Origin: Parasporobacterium sp.
Lineage (GTDB): Bacteria; Bacillota; Clostridia; Lachnospirales; Lachnospiraceae
NCBI GenBank assembly: GCA_017459985.1
Contig: JAFUBX010000031.1
Span: 1-64,000 of the forward strand
Length of the DNA stretch: 64,000 nucleotides
Reading direction: 5' to 3'
Every line of letters begins with the position of its first letter. The first letter of the stretch is position 1. Below, one piece after another: positions 25,518-33,623 of the stretch. The notes beneath the pieces are model-generated. The model did no database searches, had not been told where the DNA came from, and saw nothing but the letters and a program-made list of their open reading frames with translations. A program made the translations under genes and the position numbers.

Positions 25518-26909
25518 TCATAGTTTATTGAGATCCACCCCATACTTTTCGAGCCTGCTTTTAATCTCTGCACGCCCGGCTGCACCCAGATTCCTGACCC
25601 GTTCCAGGTTCCGCCTCCCGCCTGCAAAGAGGAGCAGAAGGTCTTCCAGGTTATTGATCCCTTCCCGGAGCAGGGCGTTTGTCACCCTGGAAGAAAGCCC
25701 CAGATCATAAACACTGGTGGCAAGGAGGACCTTTTTTTCTTTCTCATCCGCAGGATACGCTGCCCGTTCCATCAGCCGGCCCGCGCTCTCCTCCTTTTCT
25801 TCCTGCAGCCGTACCAGGGTCTTCACATAACCGTCCGTATAATAGAAAGCCCGGTCTTTCTTTTTCAGTTTCCGGATCGCATTTGCAAGGATCTGTCTTA
25901 TCCGTTCCGGCGCGATCCCGTATGTTTTTGCGATGTCGCCGAGCATCTGGTGTTCCCGGTAGCGCAGGAACAGCACTTCCCGCTCCCTGGTATTGAGCTG
26001 TTCTATCACATAATACAGCCCTTCTGTCTGGTCATCCGTAAACGGAGGCATAAGGCCAAGGGCGGAAAAGAGCCCTTCCGGGTAAGGCATCTCATGCGGA
26101 CGCGGCGTTTTCTCCTTTTCCGGCTTTTTGTTTCTGCCGTTCTTTTCTTTCCCGGCTTCCCCCGGATACCTGATTCCGAGCAGTTTCCGGACAGCCTTTT
26201 CCTCCGCCCTTGGAAAACAACGCTTCACCTGTTCGAGGATCCTCTTCCACGACTCTTCCGGCTCTTCCCGGTATCCTGAAGCCAGGTGGTCATATCCCCA
26301 CTTGGTCTCCGGAGTTTCCAGGGCTGCGATATGCCAGCCGTAGCCTTCGCCCCTCTTATTCTTTTTCTGCCGGAAGCCGGATACGATCAGGTAGGCCTGC
26401 ATCTGCAGCTCCGTAAGGGCGCCTTCAAAGTTCTTCTGCCCGTCTTTCCCGAACCCGGCTTTCTGTTTTGCCTCAAAGGACAGAAGTTCGATGCCTTTCA
26501 GTTCCTCATCCAGCTCAAAGGCTTCCATCAGCTTCCGGTTCCTGTAAGGCACGAGATCGTCCCCGCACAAAGCATCGAAGTCATACCCGTTCCGCCGGTA
26601 ATTGGCAAACACAGGGAACCATGCTTTTGAAACGAATCCCGCCTTCCGGTCAAAGGACTTCCCGTAGGCGATCTCCGGGTCACCGGCAAGGATCTGCCGC
26701 CAGGCCCAGGGATCTTTTGCCGGATCGTCTGTCCACCAGTTCCCGGGGACTGTATGTTCCTCCACGGAAAAACCGGGGACCCCGTTCGAAAACAGCGGAA
26801 GAAAACCGATCTCCAGGATCAGCTTTTTCAGGTCTTCAGGGGTATGAAGGCATCCCGGATCATCCGGTCTGCACCCCATCATGATCCATTCTCCGTTGAT
26901 GGTTTCCAT
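25518..26909 (-). CDS. AlkZ-like protein fused to sigma region-4 HTH and RpoA alpha-CTD-like domain
   Basis: 463 residues from the ATG at 26909; a TTG thirteen codons upstream is possible but overlaps the VOC gene. Residues 1-235 resemble proteins annotated as AlkZ-related (GFLPLFSNGVPGFSVEEH, NWWTDDPAKDPWAWRQIL, FANYRRNGYDFDAL). Residues about 300-346 form a sigma-70 region-4 helix-turn-helix (LNTREREVLFLRYREH, YGIAPERIRQILANAIRKL). Residues about 396-461 resemble the C-terminal domain of RNA polymerase alpha (LGLSSRVTNALLREGINN, VRNLGAAGRAEIKSRLEKYG). A basic Lys/Glu/Pro linker joins the first two. I infer a DNA-binding, possibly RNA-polymerase-contacting protein with a nucleic-acid or ligand-binding head; catalytic activity is not shown. 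Confidence 0.7.
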   Translation of the reverse strand: METINGEWIMMGCRPDDPGCLHTPEDLKKLILEIGFLPLFSNGVPGFSVEEHTVPGNWWTDDPAKDPWAWRQILAGDPEIAYGKSFDRKAGFVSKAWFPVFANYRRNGYDFDALCGDDLVPYRNRKLMEAFELDEELKGIELLSFEAKQKAGFGKDGQKNFEGALTELQMQAYLIVSGFRQKKNKRGEGYGWHIAALETPETKWGYDHLASGYREEPEESWKRILEQVKRCFPRAEEKAVRKLLGIRYPGEAGKEKNGRNKKPEKEKTPRPHEMPYPEGLFSALGLMPPFTDDQTEGLYYVIEQLNTREREVLFLRYREHQMLGDIAKTYGIAPERIRQILANAIRKLKKKDRAFYYTDGYVKTLVRLQEEKEESAGRLMERAAYPADEKEKKVLLATSVYDLGLSSRVTNALLREGINNLEDLLLLFAGGRRNLERVRNLGAAGRAEIKSRLEKYGVDLNKL

Positions 26910-26940
26910 GACGTACTTTTTCCTTCCTCCTGCCGGGACC

Positions 26941-27306
26941 TTATCCAATCGGTGTCCCGACTTCGATCAGGTTGCCGTCCGGGTCGTAGAACCTGACCAC
27001 TTTCTGTCCCCAGGAATGGGTCATGACCCTGTTCACGTATTTCACATCCGGGTAATGCTCCTCCAGCTTCTTCACGAACCTTTCCAGGTCGGGTTCTTCA
27101 AAATACAGTTCGCAGGAATTGTTTTCGGATATCACTTTACGCTCCGTGAACGCCTCCCAGATTTTCCTGTCCTGCAGCACCAGCCCTTCCGTCAGGATCA
27201 AGTTCCCGTCATTGTCAAGGACCACATCAAGCCCGAACAGATCATGGTAAAAGCGGCGTGATTTTTCAATATCGTTCACTACGATCAGGACATTCCGCAG
27301 TTTCAT
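26941..27306 (-). CDS. VOC-family (glyoxalase/bleomycin resistance) protein
   Basis: 121 residues, one vicinal-oxygen-chelate module. MKLRNVLIVVNDIEKSRRFY, CELYFEEPDLERFVKKL and VVRFYDPDGNLIEVG are typical of the family; the C-terminal Glu is a likely metal ligand. The N-terminal His ligand is not obvious. GAGGTGG lies seven bases before the ATG. It is directly upstream of the AlkZ/sigma4 fusion gene and may be in its operon. Substrate unknown. Confidence 0.8.
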   Translation of the reverse strand: MKLRNVLIVVNDIEKSRRFYHDLFGLDVVLDNDGNLILTEGLVLQDRKIWEAFTERKVISENNSCELYFEEPDLERFVKKLEEHYPDVKYVNRVMTHSWGQKVVRFYDPDGNLIEVGTPIG

Positions 27307-27454
27307 AAAAAGACCACCTCATACTTAGCATTTGCATCCATTATATACTTGCGGCAGCACTGCCGTCCACAGGAACATCGTCCCCTGTCATCTCCTGTTT
27401 TTCAGCAGGCTGTCTGTAAAAGGGGATGTTTCCCTTCCAGCTCGCGTGTAATGT

Positions 27455-27580
27455 TCAGAACCTGAGTTCATCCAGTGCAAAACGGACCTCCTCTTCAAGA
27501 TTGCTGTCCGGGACTTCCAGCCAGGGATGCTCTTCCGGGATATATACGTCTGCTTCATCCGGCTGCCACAATATTTCCAT
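27455..27580 (-). CDS. 41-residue acidic protein, HPW family, copy 2
   Basis: The frame starts MEILWQPDEADVY and contains EEHPWLEVP and LEEEVRFALDELRF. Length and motif match the protein at 25366-25491. AAGGA lies nine bases before the ATG. The same frame stays open upstream to 27823, but a strong intrinsic terminator lies inside that extension and there is no reason to prefer it. Function unknown. Confidence 0.65.
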   Translation of the reverse strand: MEILWQPDEADVYIPEEHPWLEVPDSNLEEEVRFALDELRF

Positions 27581-27717
27581 AATGATTGATCCTTTCTTTG
27601 ACGGTGTGCGTCTTATCATTTTTATTTTCGCATAATAACTATCCGTTTTTCCGGACAGCAAAACAGGTTCCTGTATAGCCGTCATCATGATTGGGGTCCG
27701 GGACATCTTACATGCGG

Positions 27718-27759
27718 TAAAAAACGGCAGCCCTGTTTTCTGTTTTATCAGGACTGCCG
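27718..27759 (-). terminator. Terminator of the ankyrin-like gene
   Basis: Minus strand CGGCAGTCCTG pairs with CAGGGCTGCCG (one internal mismatch) and is followed by TTTTTTACC. A second hairpin, CCCTGCCCGG/CCGGGCAGGG at 27796-27818, sits directly after the stop codon of the upstream gene. Confidence 0.8.
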
Positions 27760-27819
27760 CATCGCAAACAGCAGGTTCATCCAAGGAATCTACTTCCCTG
27801 CCCGGGATCCGGGCAGGGA

Positions 27820-28710
27820 TCATCTGATGATCCTTAATTCACCTCCTGTTTCTCTTTCCAGGAACAGGAGCTTTTTTCCAGCGGAGAATTCAATGGTTAT
27901 CTCTTTCCTCATCCGGAACGCTGCCGGCCCGGTCTGCTCCACACAGGGTTCTACCAGAACACGTTCAACGATTTCCCCTTTCAGGGCACGGTCTGCCCAG
28001 GCAGAGAACGAATCGCAGGAACCCATTATCCCATGCCGGTCATCCAGGTATGCCCCCAGCCCGGCATCGGCTACCAGGATGCCCTCCTTCATCCGGATGC
28101 ATGCAGAGGCCGGACAAGAACACCCTGGCCGGTAAACCAGCCTGTCTTCCTGTATCTCCAGTACATCACCTGAAATATGCAGGGCCTCTAATTCCTGCCC
28201 GATCCTCTCCGGAAGCATCCGGAAGCTGTCGATCGGAAGCCCCTCCTGGTATGCTTCCAGCATCCGGTACAGCCCGTAGAGGTCATTTTTTGCCGGATCT
28301 CTGTCATACCGTCTGCATAGAGGAGAAAAGACCTCCCGGGCGATCAGTTCCCGTACTTTCCCCAGATCAGTCCCCTTCTCCAGGTTTTTCAGGATCTTCT
28401 TTGCCATCTCATACATATCCTTGTTGTCCGTGCAGATGAACCTGGAAAGGATCAGCGGCCCGGATGTATTCAGATCGAGACCGTTCTGCAGGAAGCATTC
28501 CAACAGCGCAAGAAGGTTCGCATGTTCATAGTAATTATACCGGACACAGTCCCCGAACAGCGTATCCCAGTCATTCTTATCATCGGAGCCGTTTGTTTCC
28601 ACGGCATTGGGATCCGCACCTTTCGCAAACAGATCCCTGACAGCCGCAATGTCAATCATCTCATCTTCTGACAGGCATAATATCCTGTCTTCTAATATCC
28701 CATATCCCAT
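27820..28710 (-). CDS. Hypothetical protein with ankyrin-like N-terminus
   Basis: 296 residues. The first 85 residues contain ankyrin-like pieces (VRDLFAKGADPNAVE, ALLECFLQNGLDLN). The middle is helical; the C-terminal third is probably beta-rich and contains CSCPASACIRM. No signal peptide. GAGAGGTAGG precedes the ATG at 28710. It ends in two hairpins, so it is probably a single-gene unit. Function not recognised. Confidence 0.6.
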   Translation of the reverse strand: MGYGILEDRILCLSEDEMIDIAAVRDLFAKGADPNAVETNGSDDKNDWDTLFGDCVRYNYYEHANLLALLECFLQNGLDLNTSGPLILSRFICTDNKDMYEMAKKILKNLEKGTDLGKVRELIAREVFSPLCRRYDRDPAKNDLYGLYRMLEAYQEGLPIDSFRMLPERIGQELEALHISGDVLEIQEDRLVYRPGCSCPASACIRMKEGILVADAGLGAYLDDRHGIMGSCDSFSAWADRALKGEIVERVLVEPCVEQTGPAAFRMRKEITIEFSAGKKLLFLERETGGELRIIR

Positions 28711-28964
28711 ATAAAACCTACCTCTCTAACTGAAACAGAAAAACTATGTTGCTAAAGAACCTGCTGTCGTTTTCTGTATCGGTTTCAGGAGGTTAGCATG
28801 TATAGTGTCCCGTTTTGCAGACAGCATTTTTCAGAGAGCCTTGATTTTGCTGGTTTTTTGAAAATATTCAGGAAATTCAGATGGATTACCCTCTTTTTCT
28901 CACCGGCCATCCGTCCCTGATATCCGGGCTGCCTTTTTATGGCAAGGGCACAATGCTTCATGGT
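28711..28964. other. Gap without a gene
   Basis: About 250 bases between the ankyrin-like gene and the sortase terminator. I see no gene, RNA or strong repeat here; it should hold the promoter of the ankyrin-like gene. Confidence 0.5.
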
Positions 28965-28990
28965 TCAAAAAAAGGACCCGCCGGGTCCTT
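28965..28990 (-). terminator. Terminator of the sortase operon
   Basis: AAGGACCCG and CGGGTCCTT form a compact hairpin that on the minus strand is followed by TTTTT, 25 bases after the sortase stop. Confidence 0.85.
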
Positions 28991-29015
28991 CCCTTTCCTG
29001 TCCCATAGCTTGACA

Positions 29016-29831
29016 TTAACGGTACTTCCTGTTCAGGAGCTTTTCTTCCCTTACAAGGAACACCACGAACCGGTAGTTGTAATCCCTCGGATAATCGATG
29101 CAGGTGGAAAGGACGGTCACGACGGAATCCCTGGTGATTTCCGGGGCATCCGTTTCATACGGGCAGAGAGCTTTTGCCTCCCGTATCAGTTCCAGGAATT
29201 CCTCATCGGAAAGCGGCTCAAATTGGAAGGCGAACCCTTCCGCCTCCGTTTCAAACGCCGCCAGCACATGATAGGTATAGCACTCCTCCCCGATATAGAG
29301 TTCCCATTCCGGATGGGCCTTGTAATAGGCCTCATCCTCATAAGATGTGATGGATCCGAACATGGATCCGTCATCCATGTTGTGACCGTAGATGATGGAA
29401 TACCGCCCGTCCAGCCCCTCCGGATACCGGGCATCCACGAAGAGCGTCCCTGCGATGTTGTATTCCCCGTTCAGAAGGTGCCTCAGGTACTTGTCGTTAT
29501 CCTCCGCCTGCACGACCGGATAGGAAAGGACATCCTTCTGGTAGATGTACCCCGCTGCATCCCCGCACAGCTTTAAAAGCGCCGGGTAGTCCCAGGACAA
29601 GGAGGAATACTTGAGCTTCTCCCCTGTCACGGGATCTGTCCCCCGATCCTCCTCTTCCTCCCCTGCCGGGCCTACGAGGGATTCGACCTCACCATATAAA
29701 GATGCCGCTTCCTGGTAGGTCCTTGTGATCCGTATCACCTTGAAAAGGGAGAACAGAAAAACTGCCGCAGCACAGGCTGCCAGCAGAAGCAGTATGGTCT
29801 TATAACTGGTTTTCTTTTTTTGGTTCCTCAT
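29016..29831 (-). CDS. srtB: Class B sortase
   Basis: 271 residues. One N-terminal membrane helix (TILLLLAACAAAVFLFSLF) anchors the enzyme. The catalytic His is in IIYGHNMDDGSMFG, the Cys in VLSTCIDYPRDYNYRFVV with the Arg a few residues later. The class B signature is the TLxTC-like strand preceded by a long helix. It probably attaches a protein of this element to the wall; the giant adhesin at 48651-57941, with its PVRTG tail, is an obvious candidate though 19 kb away. It follows the 59-residue gene by 15 bases and has only a weak ribosome binding site. Confidence 0.9.
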   Translation of the reverse strand: MRNQKKKTSYKTILLLLAACAAAVFLFSLFKVIRITRTYQEAASLYGEVESLVGPAGEEEEDRGTDPVTGEKLKYSSLSWDYPALLKLCGDAAGYIYQKDVLSYPVVQAEDNDKYLRHLLNGEYNIAGTLFVDARYPEGLDGRYSIIYGHNMDDGSMFGSITSYEDEAYYKAHPEWELYIGEECYTYHVLAAFETEAEGFAFQFEPLSDEEFLELIREAKALCPYETDAPEITRDSVVTVLSTCIDYPRDYNYRFVVFLVREEKLLNRKYR

Positions 29832-29846
29832 ATGTGCCTGATCGCA

Positions 29847-30026
29847 TCACCGTTCCAGGAAGCGTTCCGCCTCCCGGTATGATTCAAAGACGACTGGATG
29901 CCCGTCCCGTTCCATCCACTGGACGTTTCCCTCGTCCAGGGCTTTCCCCGGATCGATCTTCCTGCCGATCATATAATGGGCAACGCCCTCCGTATATCTT
30001 GCGATGATCTCAAAATGCCTTGCCAT
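29847..30026 (-). CDS. 59-residue hypothetical protein upstream of the sortase
   Basis: The frame starts MARHFEIIARYTEG and ends SYREAERFLER, with a predicted alpha/beta character. AGGAGGAGAC stands directly before the ATG. It is followed 15 bases later by the sortase gene and preceded by the 27-residue membrane microprotein, so all three appear cotranscribed. The YTEG and DPGKALDEGNVQW pieces do not match a family I know. Confidence 0.75.
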   Translation of the reverse strand: MARHFEIIARYTEGVAHYMIGRKIDPGKALDEGNVQWMERDGHPVVFESYREAERFLER

Positions 30027-30037
30027 GTCTCCTCCTG

Positions 30038-30121
30038 TCAGTGCTTTTCCAGGATCAGAAAAACCAGGATGCAGAAAGGGATGACAAGCAGCAGAAGCAC
30101 CAATAACAGCTGGTTGTTCAT
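30038..30121 (-). CDS. 27-residue single-helix membrane microprotein
   Basis: The peptide starts MNNQLLLVLLLLVIPFCI and ends ILEKH: one membrane helix with short polar ends. AAAGGAGG is six bases upstream of the ATG, a near-perfect ribosome binding site. Its stop is followed eleven bases later by the next start. A regulatory or scaffold microprotein for the sortase is inferred from position only. Confidence 0.65.
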   Translation of the reverse strand: MNNQLLLVLLLLVIPFCILVFLILEKH

Positions 30122-30286
30122 TCTTCCTCCTTTCTGGGATTCCAAAGGAAACTCCTGTTTCGGTACAGCGCCTGCAGGAAAGTTCTATGGTTTTAGCCTG
30201 CCGTCATGTTTTTGCCTTACATCCTATAAGTACCCGGAAAGGATGGTTTCCTTCTGAAGAAAGGGTGGTTTTTCTGTGTCCTTTAT

Positions 30287-31120
30287 TTAAAACATTTTCT
30301 TTACGATCTCCGAAGCCAGGTTCTGTCCTGCCCTCTTGTCGGACTTTGTGGAAGGGACCGTTGCCGTATAGCGGTCGTCCCCCCGGTAAGACAGGGAATA
30401 ATGCTTGTTGACCCGTTTTACGTCAAACCCCATCTTTTTCAGGTCTGCCTCGAACCGATCGTCCATCTGCCGGTCCTCCCGGAACAGCTGCTTGACCTGC
30501 AGCGCCAGGATCTTCGGGATCCCCTGGACAGGGTTTGCATCCACCACGGATTCCAGGATATCCTTCCTGCGGCTCCCTTCCGGCAGGTTCTTCAGGATGC
30601 CGGACAGGATATCCATGACGATCTCCGTCTGTTCCCCCGGGTAGAGGTTCTTCTCGTCCCCGTAGCAAAGGAGCGTGACGCATTTCCGGTCTTTCTTTTT
30701 CAGGGCATCCTCCAGGGACCGGATCCTTGCCTGGTCCGAATCGCGCAGGGCCTTCAGGTCCTCCAGTTCCCTGCTGTAGCTTTCCGCCAGGTTCTTGAAA
30801 TCTTCCGCATCCGCCTGGTGTTTTTGCGCTTCGCCGGTCTTTTCCCTGGCATCATCTGCACTTTCCTGCAGTTTCGCATTTTCCTGTTTCAGTTCTTCCA
30901 GTTCACGAAGTGCGTCCGAATAGGCATCCAATATCTCTTTGTCCGTTTCCGCATCCTGCCCGGGCACATCCTCCAGGGACAGGAGTTCCTGCACAAAGTC
31001 CACAGGGATCTCCGCGACCCAGGCCAGGGTCTGCAGCTCTTCCAGGGAGGTTTCCTTTCCCTGGAGGTATTCCCTGTGCAGTTCCCTGATCCTGGCGGCC
31101 AGTTCCTTTATGTCCTTCAT
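30287..31120 (-). CDS. Coiled-coil hypothetical protein
   Basis: 277 residues. Residues 60-145 form a long coiled coil (LRELEELKQENAKLQESADD and similar heptads). The N-terminus is a helical domain with LHREYLQGKETSLEELQTL; the C-terminal 110 residues form a compact basic domain (GFDVKRVNKHYSLSYRG). No signal peptide. AAGGAGG is six bases before the ATG. It is upstream of the microprotein-sortase genes with a 165-base gap. Function not recognised. Confidence 0.65.
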   Translation of the reverse strand: MKDIKELAARIRELHREYLQGKETSLEELQTLAWVAEIPVDFVQELLSLEDVPGQDAETDKEILDAYSDALRELEELKQENAKLQESADDAREKTGEAQKHQADAEDFKNLAESYSRELEDLKALRDSDQARIRSLEDALKKKDRKCVTLLCYGDEKNLYPGEQTEIVMDILSGILKNLPEGSRRKDILESVVDANPVQGIPKILALQVKQLFREDRQMDDRFEADLKKMGFDVKRVNKHYSLSYRGDDRYTATVPSTKSDKRAGQNLASEIVKKMF

Positions 31121-31293
31121 CCATTTCCTCCTTACTGCTGCGGCTCATCCCCGTTTTTTGTTACAAATAATTACTATATTTATTTATAGTTGATTATACT
31201 AGTTTTTGCGCCATTTTTCCAGCATATAATAATTAATATATTTATTATCCATTATTCCCGAAATAATTTACCCTATAAAAATGCAGCAAAAAA
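31121..31293. other. AT-rich upstream region
   Basis: Very AT-rich (for example ATAATAATTAATATATTTAT at about 31225) with an inverted repeat ATAATAA/TTATTAT. It probably holds the promoter of the coiled-coil gene. No gene is seen. Confidence 0.4.
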
Positions 31294-31313
31294 CCGGAGG
31301 AATTATCCTCCGG
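31284..31313 (-). terminator. Terminator of the 110-residue gene
   Basis: CCGGAGGA and TCCTCCGG form an eight-base-pair stem with a four-base loop, followed on the minus strand by TTTTTTGC. It ends the transcript of the gene at 31369-31701. Confidence 0.85.
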
Positions 31314-31368
31314 CATTGGCCAGGTTCCTGACATGATCTGCTATTTTATTTTCTTCTTTTCGGAAAGA

Positions 31369-31701
31369 TCATTCCTTTCCGATGCAGTCATGTCTGTCCA
31401 GCTGCTGAAGCAGCCACGCTTTTGCCTGCTCCAGGTTTTCTTCCGACAGGGCGAATGTTTTTTCTTCTGCCCCGAAGATCTCCTTCCCGCTGTTCTGTGG
31501 CGGCAGCACATAGCAGCTTACGCAGAGGAACTTGCTGGAATTTCCGTCATCGTCCTTCTCTTCTTTTGTCCACACTTTGTAGTGGAAGGTGTGGACGGTA
31601 AGCCCGCCAGTCCGCGGCCCTGTTCCTGCGCTCCCGCTGAAATATCTTGCCCCATTCAGTTTCTTCACCCATCCGTATGATGGGAAATCCTTTAATTCCA
31701 T
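31369..31701 (-). CDS. Hypothetical protein, 110 residues
   Basis: Not recognised. It begins MELKDFPSYGWVKKLNG and carries TVHTFHYKVWTKEEKDDDG and FLCVSCYVLPP. It is soluble, acidic, with no signal peptide. AGGA lies about eight bases upstream. Single-gene unit with its own terminator. Confidence 0.55.
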   Translation of the reverse strand: MELKDFPSYGWVKKLNGARYFSGSAGTGPRTGGLTVHTFHYKVWTKEEKDDDGNSSKFLCVSCYVLPPQNSGKEIFGAEEKTFALSEENLEQAKAWLLQQLDRHDCIGKE

Positions 31702-31990
31702 GACTGCATCCTGCCTTTGCTCTAATATGGTTCCTATGATGATTATAACGGTTCTCTGAAATAATAACAGTGGAAATTAACATCGTGTACCCAGCTTCTA
31801 TATTGAAGCAGTGCTGATGAACAGATTCCCGTAAAGCAAGAGCAGCACCACACCGGATGCTGCTCTTGCTCTAAAGAGGGGTTGCATTATGCTTTCTATA
31901 AAATAGGCCTAGATATATGAGCCTTTGTTTTATGATTATCTTACTAACTGATTCTGAAAAAACGGTATCCGGCGGATGTCTTTTCTGTGA
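31702..31990. other. Gap with a perfect 13-base inverted repeat
   Basis: AGCAAGAGCAGCA at 31835-31847 and TGCTGCTCTTGCT at 31858-31870 are perfect inverted copies around ten bases. There is no U tract on either side, so it is more a structured element or protein site than a standard terminator. No gene seen. Confidence 0.5.
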
Positions 31991-32019
31991 AAAGCCACGG
32001 CATGGCCACCAGTGGCTTT
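31991..32019 (-). terminator. Probable terminator of the membrane-protein cluster
   Basis: AAAGCCAC and GTGGCTTT form an eight-base-pair stem with a 13-base loop, about 25 bases after the DUF3784 gene. The T tract on the minus strand is short. Confidence 0.5.
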
Positions 32020-32043
32020 ACTGCTCCCCTAGCAGGATCATGG

Positions 32044-32370
32044 TCAGTACCAGGAGCCGTTATATTTCTTCTGCGCCTTTCGCATGACGGCGATCCCGAA
32101 CAGAAAGCCAAAGCCCAATGCCACAAGTGACAGGAGCGTCTGGAACAGCAGGATGATGATCCCTGCAAGGCATATTCCGGTCCCGATAATGATCAGCCCG
32201 ATGCCTATCAGGGAGCAATAGGCCGGGATATCGTCCGGTTTGACTCTCTGATAATGATAATCATGCAGTAAGGAGACCTTCTGTTTCTTCCATATCAGCA
32301 GGCCCAGTACGATGCAGAGGATTCCCACTGCCATCTCCAAGGCAACGCCAATGATAAGTCCTGTTTCCAT
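32044..32370 (-). CDS. DUF3784 family membrane protein
   Basis: 108 residues with three predicted helices (LEMAVGILCIVLGLLIW, SLIGIGLIIIGTGICLAG, and a C-terminal helix). The cytoplasmic loop KVSLLHDYHYQRVK is the family hallmark. Function unknown. It follows the next membrane gene by one base. Confidence 0.75.
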   Translation of the reverse strand: METGLIIGVALEMAVGILCIVLGLLIWKKQKVSLLHDYHYQRVKPDDIPAYCSLIGIGLIIIGTGICLAGIIILLFQTLLSLVALGFGFLFGIAVMRKAQKKYNGSWY

Positions 32371-32371
32371 T

Positions 32372-32683
32372 TCAGTATAGATTCCTGATTATGTTGCGGC
32401 TCAGGTATATGCACACGACAAAGCCGATTACCAATACGATGATCGCCGGAAGGAGAGTCTCCTCCGCATTCCAGATCAGCCCCGTGATACCACTGGCTGC
32501 AAAAGGGATGGCAATCACCGCCACCACTTTCGCGATCATCAGGCAGTATTCTTTTTTGTTTTTCATTTTCGCTGCCCAGTGTTTCGGGATCAGCATTGGA
32601 TCTTTTGCCAGAGCGAGCAGACCCGCATATAGCAGCAGCCCGCCCGCCATGCAGAACATCATGATCGAATATACATATTCCAT
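32372..32683 (-). CDS. Small membrane protein, 103 residues
   Basis: Three predicted helices; the loop KDPMLIPKHWAAKMKNKKEY faces the cytoplasm. Overall layout is like the DUF3784 neighbour, so the two may interact. GGAAAAAG precedes the ATG. Confidence 0.65.
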   Translation of the reverse strand: MEYVYSIMMFCMAGGLLLYAGLLALAKDPMLIPKHWAAKMKNKKEYCLMIAKVVAVIAIPFAASGITGLIWNAEETLLPAIIVLVIGFVVCIYLSRNIIRNLY

Positions 32684-32695
32684 AGTCTTTTTCCG

Positions 32696-33007
32696 TTATA
32701 CATACTTGACGGCGGTTCCGTAAGCCAATACTTCTGCCCCGCCCTGTATGATGCTGGATGTCGTGAAACGGATATTGACAACAGCATCCGCTCCCAACCG
32801 CTTCGCCTCTTCCTCCATCCGGAGCAGCGCTTCATCCTTGGACTGGTTCAGCATCTCCACATATGCCTTCATCTCTCCTCCGACCAGATTCCGCAAGCCT
32901 GCGCCAATGTCTTTGCCGATATGCCTGCTCATGATACAGATCCCTGATACGAGCGAGATCGCTTCGACTCTCTTTCCCGGTATATCCTGTGTATTTACCA
33001 TTAACAT
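32696..33007 (-). CDS. YbjQ/UPF0145 family protein
   Basis: 103 residues. VEAISLVSGICIMSRHIGKD and ALLRMEEEAKRLGADAVVN are the typical YbjQ patterns; the fold is a small pentameric alpha/beta domain. Often called heavy-metal-binding, but the role is unproven. GGAGG lies eight bases before the ATG. Confidence 0.85.
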   Translation of the reverse strand: MLMVNTQDIPGKRVEAISLVSGICIMSRHIGKDIGAGLRNLVGGEMKAYVEMLNQSKDEALLRMEEEAKRLGADAVVNIRFTTSSIIQGGAEVLAYGTAVKYV

Positions 33008-33039
33008 TTTGATATCCTCCCTGTGCTCTTTTTATACCA

Positions 33040-33237
33040 TTACAGTTCCTCACCTACAAATGGTTTTGTTATGACCGGCTTCCCGTCCGCGTTCAGCAGC
33101 GGGGTCAATCCTCCTCCATAACCACGGTGCACAAACAGATAATTAACGCCTGTTTCTTTATCCACGATGATCTGAACTTCGGTCAGCGTCGAAATACTCT
33201 TTGCCTTGAGTGCTTTGAAACGTTCTTTTATATTCAT
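33040..33237 (-). CDS. DUF6440 family protein
   Basis: 65 residues starting MNIKERF; the core IIVDKETGVNYLFVHRGYG and LTPLLNADGKPVI is typical of DUF6440. The ATG at 33237 has GGAGGG seven bases upstream; a TTG nine codons earlier has none. Function unknown. Confidence 0.75.
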   Translation of the reverse strand: MNIKERFKALKAKSISTLTEVQIIVDKETGVNYLFVHRGYGGGLTPLLNADGKPVITKPFVGEEL

Positions 33238-33295
33238 GTGTTTCCCTCCAAATACTTTTTGCAATCGCCTGTTTTGCCGTCTCTCTTATTATGTA

Positions 33296-33487
33296 TTATG
33301 GCTCATTCGGCATAATGATGGCTGCGATGATGTATGCCAGGATACCGCATCCGCCTGCCAGTGAGAAGATCACCCAAGCCAGCCGGATCAGTGTCGGATC
33401 TGTGTCAAAGAATTTTGCGATACCGCCGCAGACACCTGCAAGCTTCTTTTCACTTCTGCTTTTATATAAACGTTTACTTTTTTCCAT
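33296..33487 (-). CDS. PspC-domain membrane protein
   Basis: 63 residues, entirely one PspC domain: RLYKSRSEKKLAGVCGGIAK, then a membrane segment ending AAIIMPNEP. Such small PspC proteins respond to envelope stress in related families. GAAGGG precedes the ATG. Confidence 0.85.
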   Translation of the reverse strand: MEKSKRLYKSRSEKKLAGVCGGIAKFFDTDPTLIRLAWVIFSLAGGCGILAYIIAAIIMPNEP

Positions 33488-33506
33488 TTTCGTACCCTTC
33501 TTTCTG

Positions 33507-33623
33507 TCAGAATATCAGTATCAGTATGACTGCAATCAGTGCGCCTGCTATCAGAAACGGCAACAAGCAGCACCCGCATCCGTTATGATAATGCCTCATC
33601 GGATCAGATTCGAATCTGTGCAT
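33507..33623 (-). CDS. 38-residue small membrane protein
   Basis: The frame starts MHRFESDPMRHYHNGCGCC and ends with one hydrophobic helix (LLPFLIAGALIAVILILIF). GGAGGA is eight bases before the ATG. His/Cys-rich N-terminus (CGCC) could bind a metal. It precedes the PspC gene by 19 bases and probably belongs to the same unit. Confidence 0.6.
   Translation of the reverse strand: MHRFESDPMRHYHNGCGCCLLPFLIAGALIAVILILIF

Noticed and set aside
27581..27823. Longer version of the HPW copy 2 gene starting at 27823 with an ATGA overlap
   Set aside because: A strong terminator lies inside the extension and only the 41-residue part matches the paralogue.
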